Source of the DNA: Eopsaltria australis
Lineage: Eukaryota > Chordata > Aves > Passeriformes > Petroicidae
Assembly (NCBI GenBank): GCA_034509425.1
Contig: JAVTVJ010000822.1
Coordinates: forward strand, 1 to 64,000
Direction of reading: 5' to 3'
Length of the DNA stretch: 64,000 bases
Shown: positions 34,601 through 45,379 of the stretch, in pieces
How the letters are laid out: each line of letters begins with the position of its first letter
Numbering within the stretch: position 1 is the first letter of the stretch
Program-made: the position numbers and the translations under genes
The notes under the pieces: generated by a model
What the model was told of the DNA's origin: nothing
Seen by the model: only the letters and a program-made list of their open reading frames with translations
The model's database searches: none

Positions 34601-34825
34601 GGGAATTCTGGGGGGAACATGGCCAAAATTGCAGAAAAAATGGAGCACGAGGAAAGCCTGGCAGGATGGAGCTGGGTTAATCTAAGGGGGGATGGTGAGG
34701 GAGGGGAAATATCTTCACATGTGGAAGATTCTTTAAAACCTCCACAGCTTCAGTTGCAGCTCCCTCCTCAGTGGGAGGAAGGCTGGGAAGTGTCCTGTAC
34801 AGCCCTGCCATCAGTGAGGGAATAG

Positions 34826-36959
34826 GAGAATTTCCATGATGAAACTGCAAGGGAAATTTAGGTTAAAGACTAGGAAAAATGTCCTGCTTAAAGGTTAGAC
34901 AGTAGGATAAACAGTGTAGGATCTGTGGAAGGACAGGTTAAGCAGACACCTGCCAGACACAATTTAGGTCTGGTTTATGTTATCTTGAGATAAAAATAAT
35001 GTGGGTGATTTCATTAAAAAACCACCTTTTTCCATTATTTCTACTTTCTACATTTCTATTTTCATTTTTGTCCTGACATCCAGCTGAAATTTGAAGTAAT
35101 TAAAATACTTGAAGTCAAATAATGAATCTAGAAATTTTTGGTTTTTTCAGGGGAAACTCAAGAGACACCATGTTTACTGTTAGTTGTAAGGGTCCCCCCC
35201 AAACCCAACCTCAATTAAAGATATTGATCTTAATTTTTAGAGCAATGAAGGCTCAGGTATGATCTGTTAATTCCGTGGGCTTGAATCCATCTGCAGAGAC
35301 AGAGCCAAAGGTTTCTTTAAATGAGATGCCCAGTAGCCAACAAATATTTGCTGCTGCTGTTTATGAAGTCCTGCTCCCATGAGATCAGAGGCAACTTTTA
35401 TCTTGTACTTTGTTGAATTAATTTTATGAGCTCTTCAGGCCCGGCGTTGCTTCCTTGCTTGTTGTGTGTTTTGCTTTTCAAGATTGTTTTCATCCAATTG
35501 TCCTTCTCCAGATTTACAGTGAAAACAACTGAGGACACTTTGTACATAACCCTTTCATCCAAAGTGATTGAAAAGTTCAGCTGAATATGCTCAGTGCATT
35601 TTTTCCCCCCACTTGTCATCCTTCACAGCTTCCCTTCTTTACATTCCACCTCCAAATATTGTTTTGTTTAAGAAGGGAAAAAAAAAACCCCATCCTGGTG
35701 ACAATTTGCATAATATGTTAATGCTGATATGCATCTCGACATCTGGATGGCATTTTAATATCTCATTCTCATGCAGACAAGTAGGAACCACACAGATGGG
35801 AGAGGCAATTTTAAGAGCATTGTTGTAAACAAATAAGGCAGCCAGGAAATCAAACACGCTCCACAACGGGCTTTGTGTGTGAGGATGTGCTCGTGACACG
35901 GTGTGGCTGCAGGAGGGAGCTGCCTGCTCCTCTCCCAGCTACACCAGGAGGAAAATGCAGGATTGGAAATGGAGATTTGGGATCATTTCATGGTGATGCC
36001 ATTTGGTTTCTGCCTTTTTTTCTTTTCTATGTTCCCTGTACTCTTTGCACACACATTTGGAGCTCTGTTCCTATTGTGTTCATAGCTGGTTTTCCCAGTA
36101 CTTTTCCATGGCCTTTCCCTAAGCACAAAGACAAAACAAATCCCAGAGCTCCAAGCCCTGGGGGTGCCAGGCCCTGTCCTATCTCGGTTCTTCCTGGGAA
36201 CCAAGGCCCAGAACAACTCTGAGGTTCATTTTCATCAACAAAGCCCAGCCAGGGCTGAGAGGGGCTCCAGAGAAGGGGCTGCACCTGGGGGGGAATTGAA
36301 TCACCACTTGTCCTCCTAATTGGTGCTTTTAATCAATTCTGCTAATTTCCTAAAAGCTATAAATATGTCCTCACCCCTGGAGGGGTTGGGCTTTTATGGA
36401 CACCTTTCCATAACTGCTCCTGAAGAGCTTCAAAATAAAGATCCCCTTTGATGTCACCTCCTTGCTAAAATGATCTCAAGTTTCTTTTCCAGGCTGGGGG
36501 AAAAGGCAACAAGGGGAAGATCCTTTCCCAACCCAACAAAAGTTGGTACCTTGAATTATCCTCAGCGCTGGTGAGATGGAGTTATTTGGGGCTCTGCTGT
36601 GGGGTTTGATTCATGTTATTTTCAATTAGCAACAGGAATATGAACAATCCTGGTGGCTTCAGGAAGGAGGCCTGTAACTGGTGTCCTCCTGCTCCACGCA
36701 ATCATGCACCTCCCGGTAGTGATTTGTTCCTACTGTTAAAAATTCATCTCCACGGAGGCCTCAGTGATTCCCTGCAGTCCCCTTTAATCTGCTGCTGGTT
36801 TGTGGCTCTTTTAGGAGAGCAATGGCTCTGAACTCGAGCATCCACAGCCAGGGATGATATTCTGGGTGTTTGTGCACGAGCCATGAACAGCCTTTGCTGT
36901 AGATGGAGCTGACAGCTCAGCAGATGCTGCGTGTTACTTCCTCTCTCTGGATTGCACTA
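34826..36959. other. Unique non-coding sequence
   Basis: Single-copy DNA. The overlapping plus- and minus-strand frames of 60-115 codons at 35568-36284 sit in a GC-richer patch; none has a recognisable domain. Nothing else was identified. Confidence 0.45.
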
Positions 36960-37045
36960 AAAATCACAAAATCAGAGTATTCCCAGTCAATCTGAGCCCC
37001 ACAGGGATCATCCCAGTCCAGCTCCTGGCCCTGCCCCAAGAACTG
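36960..37045 (-). mobile_element. CR1 LINE 3'-end fragment, older subfamily, reverse orientation
   Basis: AAAATCACAAAATCAGAGTA, CACAGGGATCATCCCAGTCC and AGCTCCTGGCCCTGCCCCAA correspond to the reversed tail of the CR1 group with GATCATCGAGTCCAGCTCC and CCTGGCCCTGCACAGG. The same group appears in sense orientation at 13040. Confidence 0.78.
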
Positions 37046-37257
37046 CTCCCATCTTTTCCAAATAACACCATAAACTGATTATTTTCCCCTTCACCTCTTA
37101 GCAGCTGTGGCTACATATCCCACAAAATTAAAATCCCAGAAATTTTCAGGAATTCAGCTGTGCTCAGTGAAATATGTGATTAAAGAGTCCAAAACCTCTT
37201 CCTTCATCTAGAACACATGTAAATATTATAATTTAAATTCTACCCCTTCACTACTGA

Positions 37258-37332
37258 ATTGGACAGGGCTCTGAGCAGTCTGGTCTTAGTGGAAGGTGTC
37301 CCTGACAACTCAAACTATTCTATAATTCTAAT
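37258..37332 (+). mobile_element. CR1 LINE 3'-tail fragment with deletion
   Basis: TTGGACAGGGCTCTGAGCAG, TCTGGTCTTAGTGGAAGGTG, TCCCTGA is followed directly by CAAACTATTCTATAATTCTA. The intervening GCCATGGCAGGGGGTTGGAACT...TTCCAACC segment is missing. Both the tail and the terminal ATTCTATRATTCTA repeat are clear. Confidence 0.85.
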
Positions 37333-39918
37333 TATAAATATATGAAAATATTAGAAAATATATTCATTTTTACATTACAAGAATAGGTACCTAAGCCTTT
37401 CCTGCAATATTTCAGGTAGTGAACATCAATGAGCTGTTTAGAAAACCAGTTAAAAATTTGTGCCTGGTTCAGTCTGGTTAACTGAAGATCAGGGGACTCT
37501 CTTGAATAAAAGAAAATGTGATTAGAAGCTCAAAGCCATGGGTGGGTAATGACCTCAGAAAGCAGTTCAGCAAGGGAACTTGTGAAAACAGCAGTTCCTA
37601 AAATAATTCTGCTTTTCCTCTCACCTCCGAGCTGCAGATTTGCATGTGGCAAACGCTAAGGAGGGGTGGAAGACGACTCACAGGAATGAGAAACAGAGGT
37701 AATGGAAACACTGAAAAGGCCTTAATTCACGTCTCAAACCTAGGACTAAAAACAAGACTGCAGCATAAAACAACCTGACAGGAGCCTTGCAGAGTCAATG
37801 GTGAATAAACCAATTTTCCTTCACGATTATAACCCATTCCCTGTGTTGTAGCAGTGATTTCTGGGGACCCTTCCCATTAACCTGTGCATGATTTCCACCC
37901 CTGGATCTTCCTTTTTCCCACAGAAGTTCCTCTCATCCTCCATCTCTCACAGTTCTCCCTTTTTCTGAATCCAAATTTGGGTGCTGTGGCCTAGCTGTGA
38001 GCCAGGTAGCAGCAGATTGAAACTGTCACCAAGATTGGGAACTGGAAATTGGAATCTGGGCCAGGAGCTCTTCTAATGCAGCTGTGAAAACTTTATGTGC
38101 CATATTTTAAGTTTGCCTTAAAATAAAAAATAAAAAAAGTCAATAAAACTTTAATCCTAAGCATGTTAACGTTGACAAATTCACTTAATGTCTGGTGGAA
38201 AACGGAGGGTAAAAATAGTCATTTAATTTTTAGTCTGCAAATTGTGAGATTGCAAACAGAGGATTCTGTACTTTGTTCACACACCTGGATTTTTGTGATG
38301 GCTGGGACAGGCTTAAAGAAAATCACCATCTAATTGTTCCTCCTTCAAGCCTGCTGATGATGGAGCTACTGTGGCGACCAGAATGGCTGGGAACAACCAT
38401 AAATAACAAATTATTCCTGAGCACAGAGTGCTGGAAAGCAGGAAAACCATTAAATTATGATGGGAGTGGTCCGAAAACAGGAGGCTGAGGCTTTTAAAGC
38501 AGAGATTTGTTTGTTTAGGGCTGGTGGGGTTGATGTATTCCCTCACCAGGCTGAGCAGGTCGTGTTCATGTCATGATAATTTCTCCACCATCCCTTCCTT
38601 GGAATTTCCCAGCTCCCTGAATTAAGGAAGCAGCTCAGAGAACCCGAAGTTATTTTGGAAGTCAATAATTTTCCCAAATATCAATCTTGCTGCACCTCAG
38701 CAGCCACCAGAAACAGGCATTTTTATGGGATTGCAGCGGCTTTTGGTGAAAGGTTTCCATAAAATATGTATGAATTCATTGTATACACACAGCAAAAGGA
38801 GAGCAGGTATATCACAGCAGATCATATTTCTGTGTCACCTTTGGTGAGAAAATATGGATGAATCAATTCTAAACTGTTTTCTGGGACTGGAACAGCACAA
38901 AAAGCACTGGGGTAACTGATGGTGACACCACAGGAGGAGTTGTTGTCTAAGGAGTCTTCTCCATTTGGATCTGTAACGTACAATTCCACCTTGAATTAAA
39001 TTAAATTTGTTGTCTCCTATTCTTTATCAACACGTGAAAAGCACAAAAGGAGTTCCAGCTCAACTGTTTGAACCAGAGCCACATTAAAACCCTTCAGCTG
39101 AAAATTTTATGTGAAGAATGTGATGTCTTGTTCCTCAAACCTGCTTCCAAACCCAATGTCTTCTTTAAAACATTGAAATTTCTCCAAAACAATGAAGCTG
39201 CTCGTTCAGGCTGCATGATTAAATTTGAGGATTTGAAGGCAAGTGAACAGAGAGTATTAAAGCAGCCAGTATTGATCTGCATGATGAGCATAATCCCCAC
39301 TGCTGGAAGAGGTGCAGAGGAGCAATCTCAGTGCCTGGAGATGACTTAAAGCTGTTCTTAATTCGTGCAGCCCTGGCTTGGGAGCAGAAGCTCAGTTGGT
39401 AAATTGAAGGATGATGAGGGCTAATCTTTTAAAGGATTTTTAGAAATATTGTCAGGAACTTGGTTACCTTGATTTCTGTAAAGAAACTGCCAGTGCAGGT
39501 GAGTGCCACAACAGCATCAGGTGGGCACAGTAAACTTCCCAGCAGTGATTTCAAAACCTACATTGTTAAAAAGAGGCTTAATTAATAGGGAAGGGGCTCC
39601 TTTCAAGTTGTTCCAGGCTTTAGCTGTTCACTTTAATCAATTAAAAAAAGAAAAAAGAAAAAAGGTATTGTCTCCTCCAACAGATCTTTTGGAATTGCTC
39701 CAATACTCTGTGTAATTCTTGACTTAGGACAGCTGCTCTAACCAAGACAATAAAATTTCACAGAAAAAAAAATGCATCCCATTGTGTGCAAAGATGGATG
39801 AAGGCAAAGAACATCAAAATGCTTCATTTCCCTCCCTGCCTTGAGCAAAGCTCCCCGTGCTCTCAAATCCTGGGGTGTAAAAGCAGGAAAGGCTTTGCAG
39901 CAAAGGGTCAAGAGGGAA
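37333..39918. other. Unique non-coding sequence
   Basis: AT-rich single-copy DNA. The frames at 38273-38546 overlap on both strands and are not called; neither is the frame at 39068-39349. No transposon is recognised up to the start of the polypurine block. Confidence 0.45.
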
Positions 39919-40195
39919 GGGGACGGGGACGGGGAAGGGGAAGGGGAAGGGGAAGGGGAAGGAAAGGAAAGGAAAGGAAAGGAAAGGAAAGGAAAGGAAA
40001 GGAAAGGAAAGGAAAGGAAAGGAAAGGAAAGGAAAGGAAAGGAAAGGAAAGGAAAGGAAAGGGGGAAATGAAAGGAAAGGGGGAAAGGAAAGGAAAGGAA
40101 AGGAAAGGAAAGGAAAGGAAAGGAAAGGAAAGGAAAGGAAAGGAAAGGAAAGGAAAGGAAAGGAAAGGAAAGGAAAGGAAAGGAAAGGAAAAAGG
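39919..40195. repeat. (GGAAA)n polypurine microsatellite/satellite block
   Basis: The block starts with two GGGGAC and five GGGGAA hexamers (39919-39960), then 20 uninterrupted GGAAA pentamers (39961-40060), a GGGGGAAATGAAAGG interruption, and about 22 more pentamers (40082-40191). Apart from single interruptions the + strand is entirely purine. Long lysine/glycine/glutamate and phenylalanine/proline/serine open frames across it on the two strands are artefacts of the repeat. Confidence 0.98.
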
Positions 40196-42626
40196 AGAAA
40201 GCTCTTTGGAGCTCTCTCAAAATTGTTTGGGTGTTTTTTTCAAAGCTAAAGATTGCAGTGCTTCCCCACCAATCTGCTTTCCACGTGTTCTTGCATTTCA
40301 GTGTGGAAAATCCTTGCTTTTTCCAGAGAAGTTGACCAGAAAAGGCAGAATAGAGACACAGGCAAAGCCCTCAACTCCAGGGGAAGGGGATCTGATTCTG
40401 CTAATCCTCAGTAATTCCTTTATTTTGTTCTGTGGACCATGTGGCAAAAACCCTGCTGCTTCTCTCTCCTCTATCACCTCGTGTTATTAAAATTCCCTTC
40501 CATGCCTGATCTCCACGCAAAACAGGCTGCCTCCTAAAATGGTATCAACTCAGCAAACTCATCCTGAAAGAACAGGGAACACTCCTCAGCAATTTGCATC
40601 AAAATCGTGGGTAAAAATTGTGGATTCATCCTCTGTCCCTCCAGCTGGCAGGAGAGAGGAAGGGCTTTGTTTTTATCTGTATATTATGTACAGTATTCAT
40701 AATTGAAATGGTAATTTCTAATGTTCTTGGCTGGTTTTTGCTCAGCAAGATCCGTTTCACCCTCCTGCCTTGGGAGGGGGTATCTTAATCATATTTATAG
40801 CATTTATAAAAGTCATTCAGACCTTATATTTTATGAGATCTGAGACATGGAGTGAATTTCTACTGAGAATCCTCTTTTTTTCCCCCCCACCCTAACAGGA
40901 GATAGAACTGCATTAAATTATCTGAAATTTAAATGCATTAGCTGTTAGCCAGGGCGAATTTTCATATAAATTAATATTGTTATTGTATTTTAATAAAGCC
41001 ACGGCATTTATGGAATTATGCAGACATCAATTACTTGGAGGTACCTTGGAACAATTACTGACTTCATGCATCATCTCCTCCTTCCCTTCCAAACCAGTTG
41101 CACTCTTCAGGAGCACCATCTCTCAACAAGCCATAAACCACATTTTCAAAGCCTTCCAGCCCATCACTGTTAGAAAAAGCCCCCTGAGCCCACGACATCC
41201 TAACGTGTGGCGGTGTAATTAAAATTTTGACATGTGCAAGGAGTTGTGAGATAGATAAAAGAGCCTGGGTTGTAAATAGAAGTTGAAAGGCTCCCAGCAG
41301 ATGGGAGAGGCACGGGCAGAGCCAAGAGATGACAAACAGATGGTTTGGGTGTGAAGGACAGGCTGGTGGAGCTGGGGATGGGATGGGCAGCTCTGTGGAA
41401 TTCTGCTCGGAGAGGAGGTTAAACGTTTTGCATGTTTCTATTTGCACTCCCAGGAATGTGTCAGTGGAAAACGTCCAACAATACAGCCTGAGAATAATAA
41501 AAATAATAATCAGCATTGAGGCGTTCCAGATTCCAGGCAGGCTTCAGGGAGGCAAAATCTGCTCGAGCTGCAGCTCTCACTCGAGTGAGAACTCAGCCAC
41601 TTCCACCCCAAATCCTGTGTGTGGGCTGGGTTCTCTTCATTCAAACAGAAATATTCAAAATTGTGAAAAAAATCAGATTGCCAAGATTTACAGGTGCCTG
41701 AAAAGCAGCTTTAGTCTTGTTCTAAATGAACTGGAGCTTGCAGGTTCCTTGCTTGTCTCTAAGTGTTGTGTTAATTGTGTGATGAGTGAATTCAGGGCAA
41801 ATTTAGGTGATTCTGCACCAAAATCATCACCAAAAGGAATCTCCTCTGGCCAGAAAGGTCAGATCCAATATTATTTATATTTTTTTAAACACTGGCAAGG
41901 CTGAAATCACAACCAAATTAAAATTACAACGCTGCTAAACCTAGTCTTGAGTTTAGTTCTCCTTGTTAACATTTTGACTCTGTCCCATTTATCAGACAAG
42001 CTCAAAAACTGCAGCAGCAGCTACAAAACAGAAAAATTCCTGCACAATAATGGGCAAAAAGTTCTTTTTAGTAATGAAAATCAAATTTCCCAAGAGCTAT
42101 AAAGGTGCAGGGGTTTTGAGGGTGCTCTTTGATCAGATCCTGTGGGAAAATTTGATCCATGTAGTAAAAGGGAGACGTTTATTAAAAATATTAATTCAAT
42201 TTTTATTCTTTTCTTACTACAAAAGGCTGTTGACATTTAAACAGCATTTATGTTTCTGAGAAGTGAATTTCTGTAAAACAGTTGCTACATGGGAGACATT
42301 TTTTAGGTCTGATTAAGTTTTAACTTGCAAAAACCCAATCTAATTGTGACTTTTGTGTCGTTTTTTGCTCAATATTAATAAGAAATTATAGTTTTAGTAG
42401 TAGGGGAACTCTCTAGTGCTGATAAAACTCTTGCATTCTATTAATTCTAAACTCCTGGAATTTTTTTCTCATTATTTAAGCTCTGACTCAGGTTTATTTG
42501 AGAAGTGGCTTTTCAAAGCCAAATCTGTTTCAAAGATTTGCACAATCTGCTGCTTCAAGAATCAAACCAAAGTGTCCCGTAGCAAATATTCCTGAAAGCA
42601 ACAGCTCCTTGTCTTTGAGGAGTTCC
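40196..42626. other. Unique non-coding sequence
   Basis: Single-copy DNA. A 191-codon plus-strand frame at 41329-41904 and an opposing 150-codon frame at 41064-41516 have ordinary composition but no recognisable domain, and at least one is likely by chance. The stretch 40780-41000 is rich in TTAAT/ATTA motifs. Confidence 0.45.
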
Positions 42627-43089
42627 CACAAACTGGTGAAAGACAATTTATAAAGATAATTTGTGTTTTTCCTGCCTTACCCAGCCCAGGAGTTGTTCCA
42701 AGCCTGACCTGGGAAGGAAGTGCCTCTGGAGGTGCAGGTTTGGATTTTCTCTCTGGCCACAAACTGGTGAAAGATCATTCATAAAGATAATTAATAAAGA
42801 TAATTAATAAAGATAATTTATAAAGATAATTCATAAAGGTAATTTGTGTTTTCCTGCTTTAGGAAAATTCTTAAGCCTGAGTTGGGAATGAGGTGCCTTG
42901 GGAGGTGCAGGCTTAGATTTTCTCTCTGGCCACAAACTGGTGAAAGATAATTAATAAGGATAATTTATAAAGATAATTTATAAAGATTATTCATAAAGAT
43001 AATTTGTGTTTTCCTGCTTTAGGAAAATTCTTAAGCCTGACCTGGGAAGGAGGTGCCTCGGGAGGTGCAGGTTTGGATTTTCTCTCTGG
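42627..43089. repeat. Nested tandem repeat, 3 units of 131, 173 and 159 bp
   Basis: CACAAACTGGTGAAAGA begins units at 42627, 42758 and 42931. Each unit continues through AAAGATAATTTGTGTTTTTCC, a CTTAAGCC/CCAAGCC segment, GGAGGTGCAGG and TTAGATTTTCTCTCTGG-type ends. Length varies mainly because units 2 and 3 contain an internal ~13-bp repeat, TAAAGATAATTAA, in several copies. Units 2 and 3 also share AGGAAAATTCTTAAGCCTGA, which unit 1 lacks. No transposon similarity is seen. Confidence 0.93.
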
Positions 43090-43458
43090 TTTAACTCCAT
43101 CTGCGTTCATTTTGCTCGCTGTAAAATCTGTTCAATCCCTGCCAAGCTCCCTTTCCTTGCTCTTTTGTGGCTGTCTGTGCCTGGTGGATCCTGCCTCAGC
43201 ATTTTCAGGCACTCCCAGCTGTCACCACTCCTCAGGGTGACAATCCCTGCTCCTGCCAGCTCCTCCCTGCTTTTCCCACTCCAAGCCCTGCTCTCCATCC
43301 CTCTGGCACCACACTCATGCAGCATCACCCTCACCATTGAGCCACGCTTTTTCCCCAGGATGTTGGCAAATTTATCTTCTTTTTCTGCCTGGAGAGGAGC
43401 TGGGTATTGGAGCTATAAATTATTCTCAGAAGGATTAACTTATTTGACCTCCTCTTTT

Positions 43459-43598
43459 TTGTTTTTGGGGTTTTTTTGGGGGGTTTATTTTGGTTTTTTG
43501 GGTGTTTGTTTGTTTTTATTTTTTTTTATTATTATTTTTATTTTGACCAAGAGACTTTCACTTGTGATTTTTTAATTTTTTTTTTTTTAATCTCACTC
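43459..43598. repeat. G/T-rich and T-rich low-complexity tract
   Basis: TTTTTGGGGTTTTTTTGGGG leads into GGTTTATTTTGG, GTTTGTTTGTTTTT and A/T runs, then two more T-rich runs up to 43598. It shares the TTTTGGGGTTT character of the tract at 23953. The 189-codon frame at 43006-43575 ends in translated simple sequence. Confidence 0.85.
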
Positions 43599-44145
43599 CT
43601 GGTTGTTCTCCTTGATTTTTTTCTCACTGTCCAAAGGAGGTGAATTTTAGCAGCACTGTTTGTACTCTGACAGCTGAGGCTGTGTCACAAAAGTTTTACA
43701 AACTCCATCCTTCACAAGTTCCCAGTGGCCATAAACATTTGCTCTAAAAAAAAAAAAAAAATCTGTGTAGGATTTTGTTGAGGATATTGTTTCTATAAAT
43801 CTGGATGATATTTATATAAATCCCCATTAATAATTTGCAAATAAAATATATTGATATATTCTCCAGGCCTAATAAAAACCACAGAAGCATAAATGTCTAA
43901 CAGAAATAATAGAAACACATAATAAATATGTGTATGAGTAGAGATTAGAATTATTTTAGTGGGGGATTGTTGTCATGTAAAAATGATCTTTGAATATCAA
44001 AGAGCCAGACCTATTTGGGGATGTGTATTTTTCAATTTATTTAAAGGATTAGAGTTATATTTAGACATAATATATATTTCTATATATAATTATATATTTA
44101 GATATAACTGCTTCTCAAAACCAAAACAAAAAGTCACCTCTTTCT
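43599..44145. other. AT-rich unique sequence
   Basis: It contains a 16-base A-run at 43746-43761 and TATATA-type stretches at 44065-44110. No gene or transposon is recognised. Confidence 0.5.
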
Positions 44146-44219
44146 AAACTTCCAAAAATACCTAAAAACAATCTCTACAACACCAAACTTCCAAAAATAC
44201 CTAAAAACAATCCCTGCAT
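44146..44219. repeat. 39-bp direct repeat, nearly two copies
   Basis: AAACTTCCAAAAATACCTAA starts at 44146 and 44185, followed in both by AAACAATC and CT-rich ends. About 1.9 units are present, almost identical. Confidence 0.9.
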
Positions 44220-45220
44220 CAATCCCTCCTCTCTGGATGAAGGATGGAGATGCTAAAGGGATTCCCCAAGACAGATCTGACCTTTTCTCTCTGCTTCCAT
44301 CACGACTGTGGCAAAATCCTGGTTCATTTTGGTTTGCTCTGTGAGGGTTATCCTGAATCTTCTCCAAACCCATCCCCTCATCCAAAGGTCCAATTCCAGC
44401 TGGATTGTGGCAGAGCTGCCTCAAAGGATCCAATTCTCTGACCCAGCTCAGCTTTGCTGCTCTGTTCTTGGCCTTGCCCAAAATCGTGCTGTGAAATTCC
44501 CTGTGTGTACACAAACATTTATGTATGAACATATGTGTAGGTCATTGTAAATATATTCACATAAATAAATATATGTATATGCAGGTTGAGATTGCAAATA
44601 CAGATTGAACCAAACCCAGTATATTTTAAAAGGGAACAGAAGCTTTTAGGAAATGAAGGTTAAAGAGATCAAATTGTCAATGAAATGGAGAAATTCCTGT
44701 TAAAAAGCAAATGAAACAGAGCTAAGCACAACCATTGTGATCTGGTTTCTGATACGTCATTAAAAATATTTAAATTTTTTTTAAATATTAAAAAAATATT
44801 AAAAAAATATTAAAAATACTAAAATTTATATAAAAATAAGGAGGAAGCAGAACAACTTGTAGTGCTGACACTGAAACAATTGGAACCAGCAAACCCCACA
44901 AAGCACAGCTCTCCCCAGAGTAGAAACACACCATGGAGAGAGGTTCTTTGACCATTCCATTTGTTGACAAAATTATCAGGATCAGCATCATTAGGCTGAG
45001 TGAGGAGATGAGATTTACAAGGAAAAGGAACAGTAACGTGGAAAAACAGAGGTGAAGGGTTTTATTTGAACTGGGAAATTGCATTTATTATCGAAACACG
45101 ATGATCATCGACGGGCTGGCCTGGAAAGATGAGATTTAAAAAGAACTTGAACATGAAGCTGGAGAGAAGATCAGCACAAGGGCAGTGAAAACCAGCCCAG
45201 AATGCTGTAAAATGAAAGAG
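44220..45220. other. Unique sequence with an A/T simple repeat
   Basis: Single-copy apart from 44762-44836. The 132-codon minus-strand frame at 44134-44532 runs through the 39-bp repeat and is not called. Confidence 0.45.
44762..44836. repeat. A/T-rich 11-bp repeat and hairpin
   Basis: A 10-bp inverted repeat, AATATTTAAA with TTTAAATATT around five T residues (44765-44789), is followed by an 11-bp unit AAAAAAATATT repeated about three times. Confidence 0.85.
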
Positions 45221-45379
45221 AAGGTTTGGATTGAATATTGGGAAGTAATTGTTCCCTGTGAGGGTGGGGAGGGGATGGGATGGAACTCCCAGAGAAGCTG
45301 TGGCTGCCCCTGGATCCCTGGAAGTGTCCAAGGCCAGGTGGGATGGGATGAATATTAAGGTTCCTCCCCAACCCAATGT
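45221..45379 (+). mobile_element. CR1 LINE 3'-end copy with two internal deletions
   Basis: TTGGATTGAATATTGGGAAG, GTTCCCTGTGAGGGTGGGGA then skips part of the CCCTGGCACAGGGTG block and resumes at CCCAGAGAAGCTGTGGCTG and ATCCCTGGAAGTGTCCAAGG. After GGCCAGGTGGGATGGGATGA it jumps to TTAAGGTTCCTCCCCAACCC, so the AGCCTGGGACAGTGGAAGG portion is missing. Confidence 0.9.

Noticed and set aside
39786..40490. 234-codon plus-strand frame and 160-codon minus-strand frame
   Set aside because: Both are the translated (GGAAA)n block with short flanks; a pentamer repeat without stop codons is open by construction.
41329..41904. 191-codon plus-strand frame
   Set aside because: No domain, no recognisable family and an overlapping 150-codon antisense frame. 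A frame this long is about what chance gives in 64 kb over six frames.
43006..43575. 189-codon plus-strand frame
   Set aside because: It starts in the tandem array unit and ends in translated G/T simple sequence.
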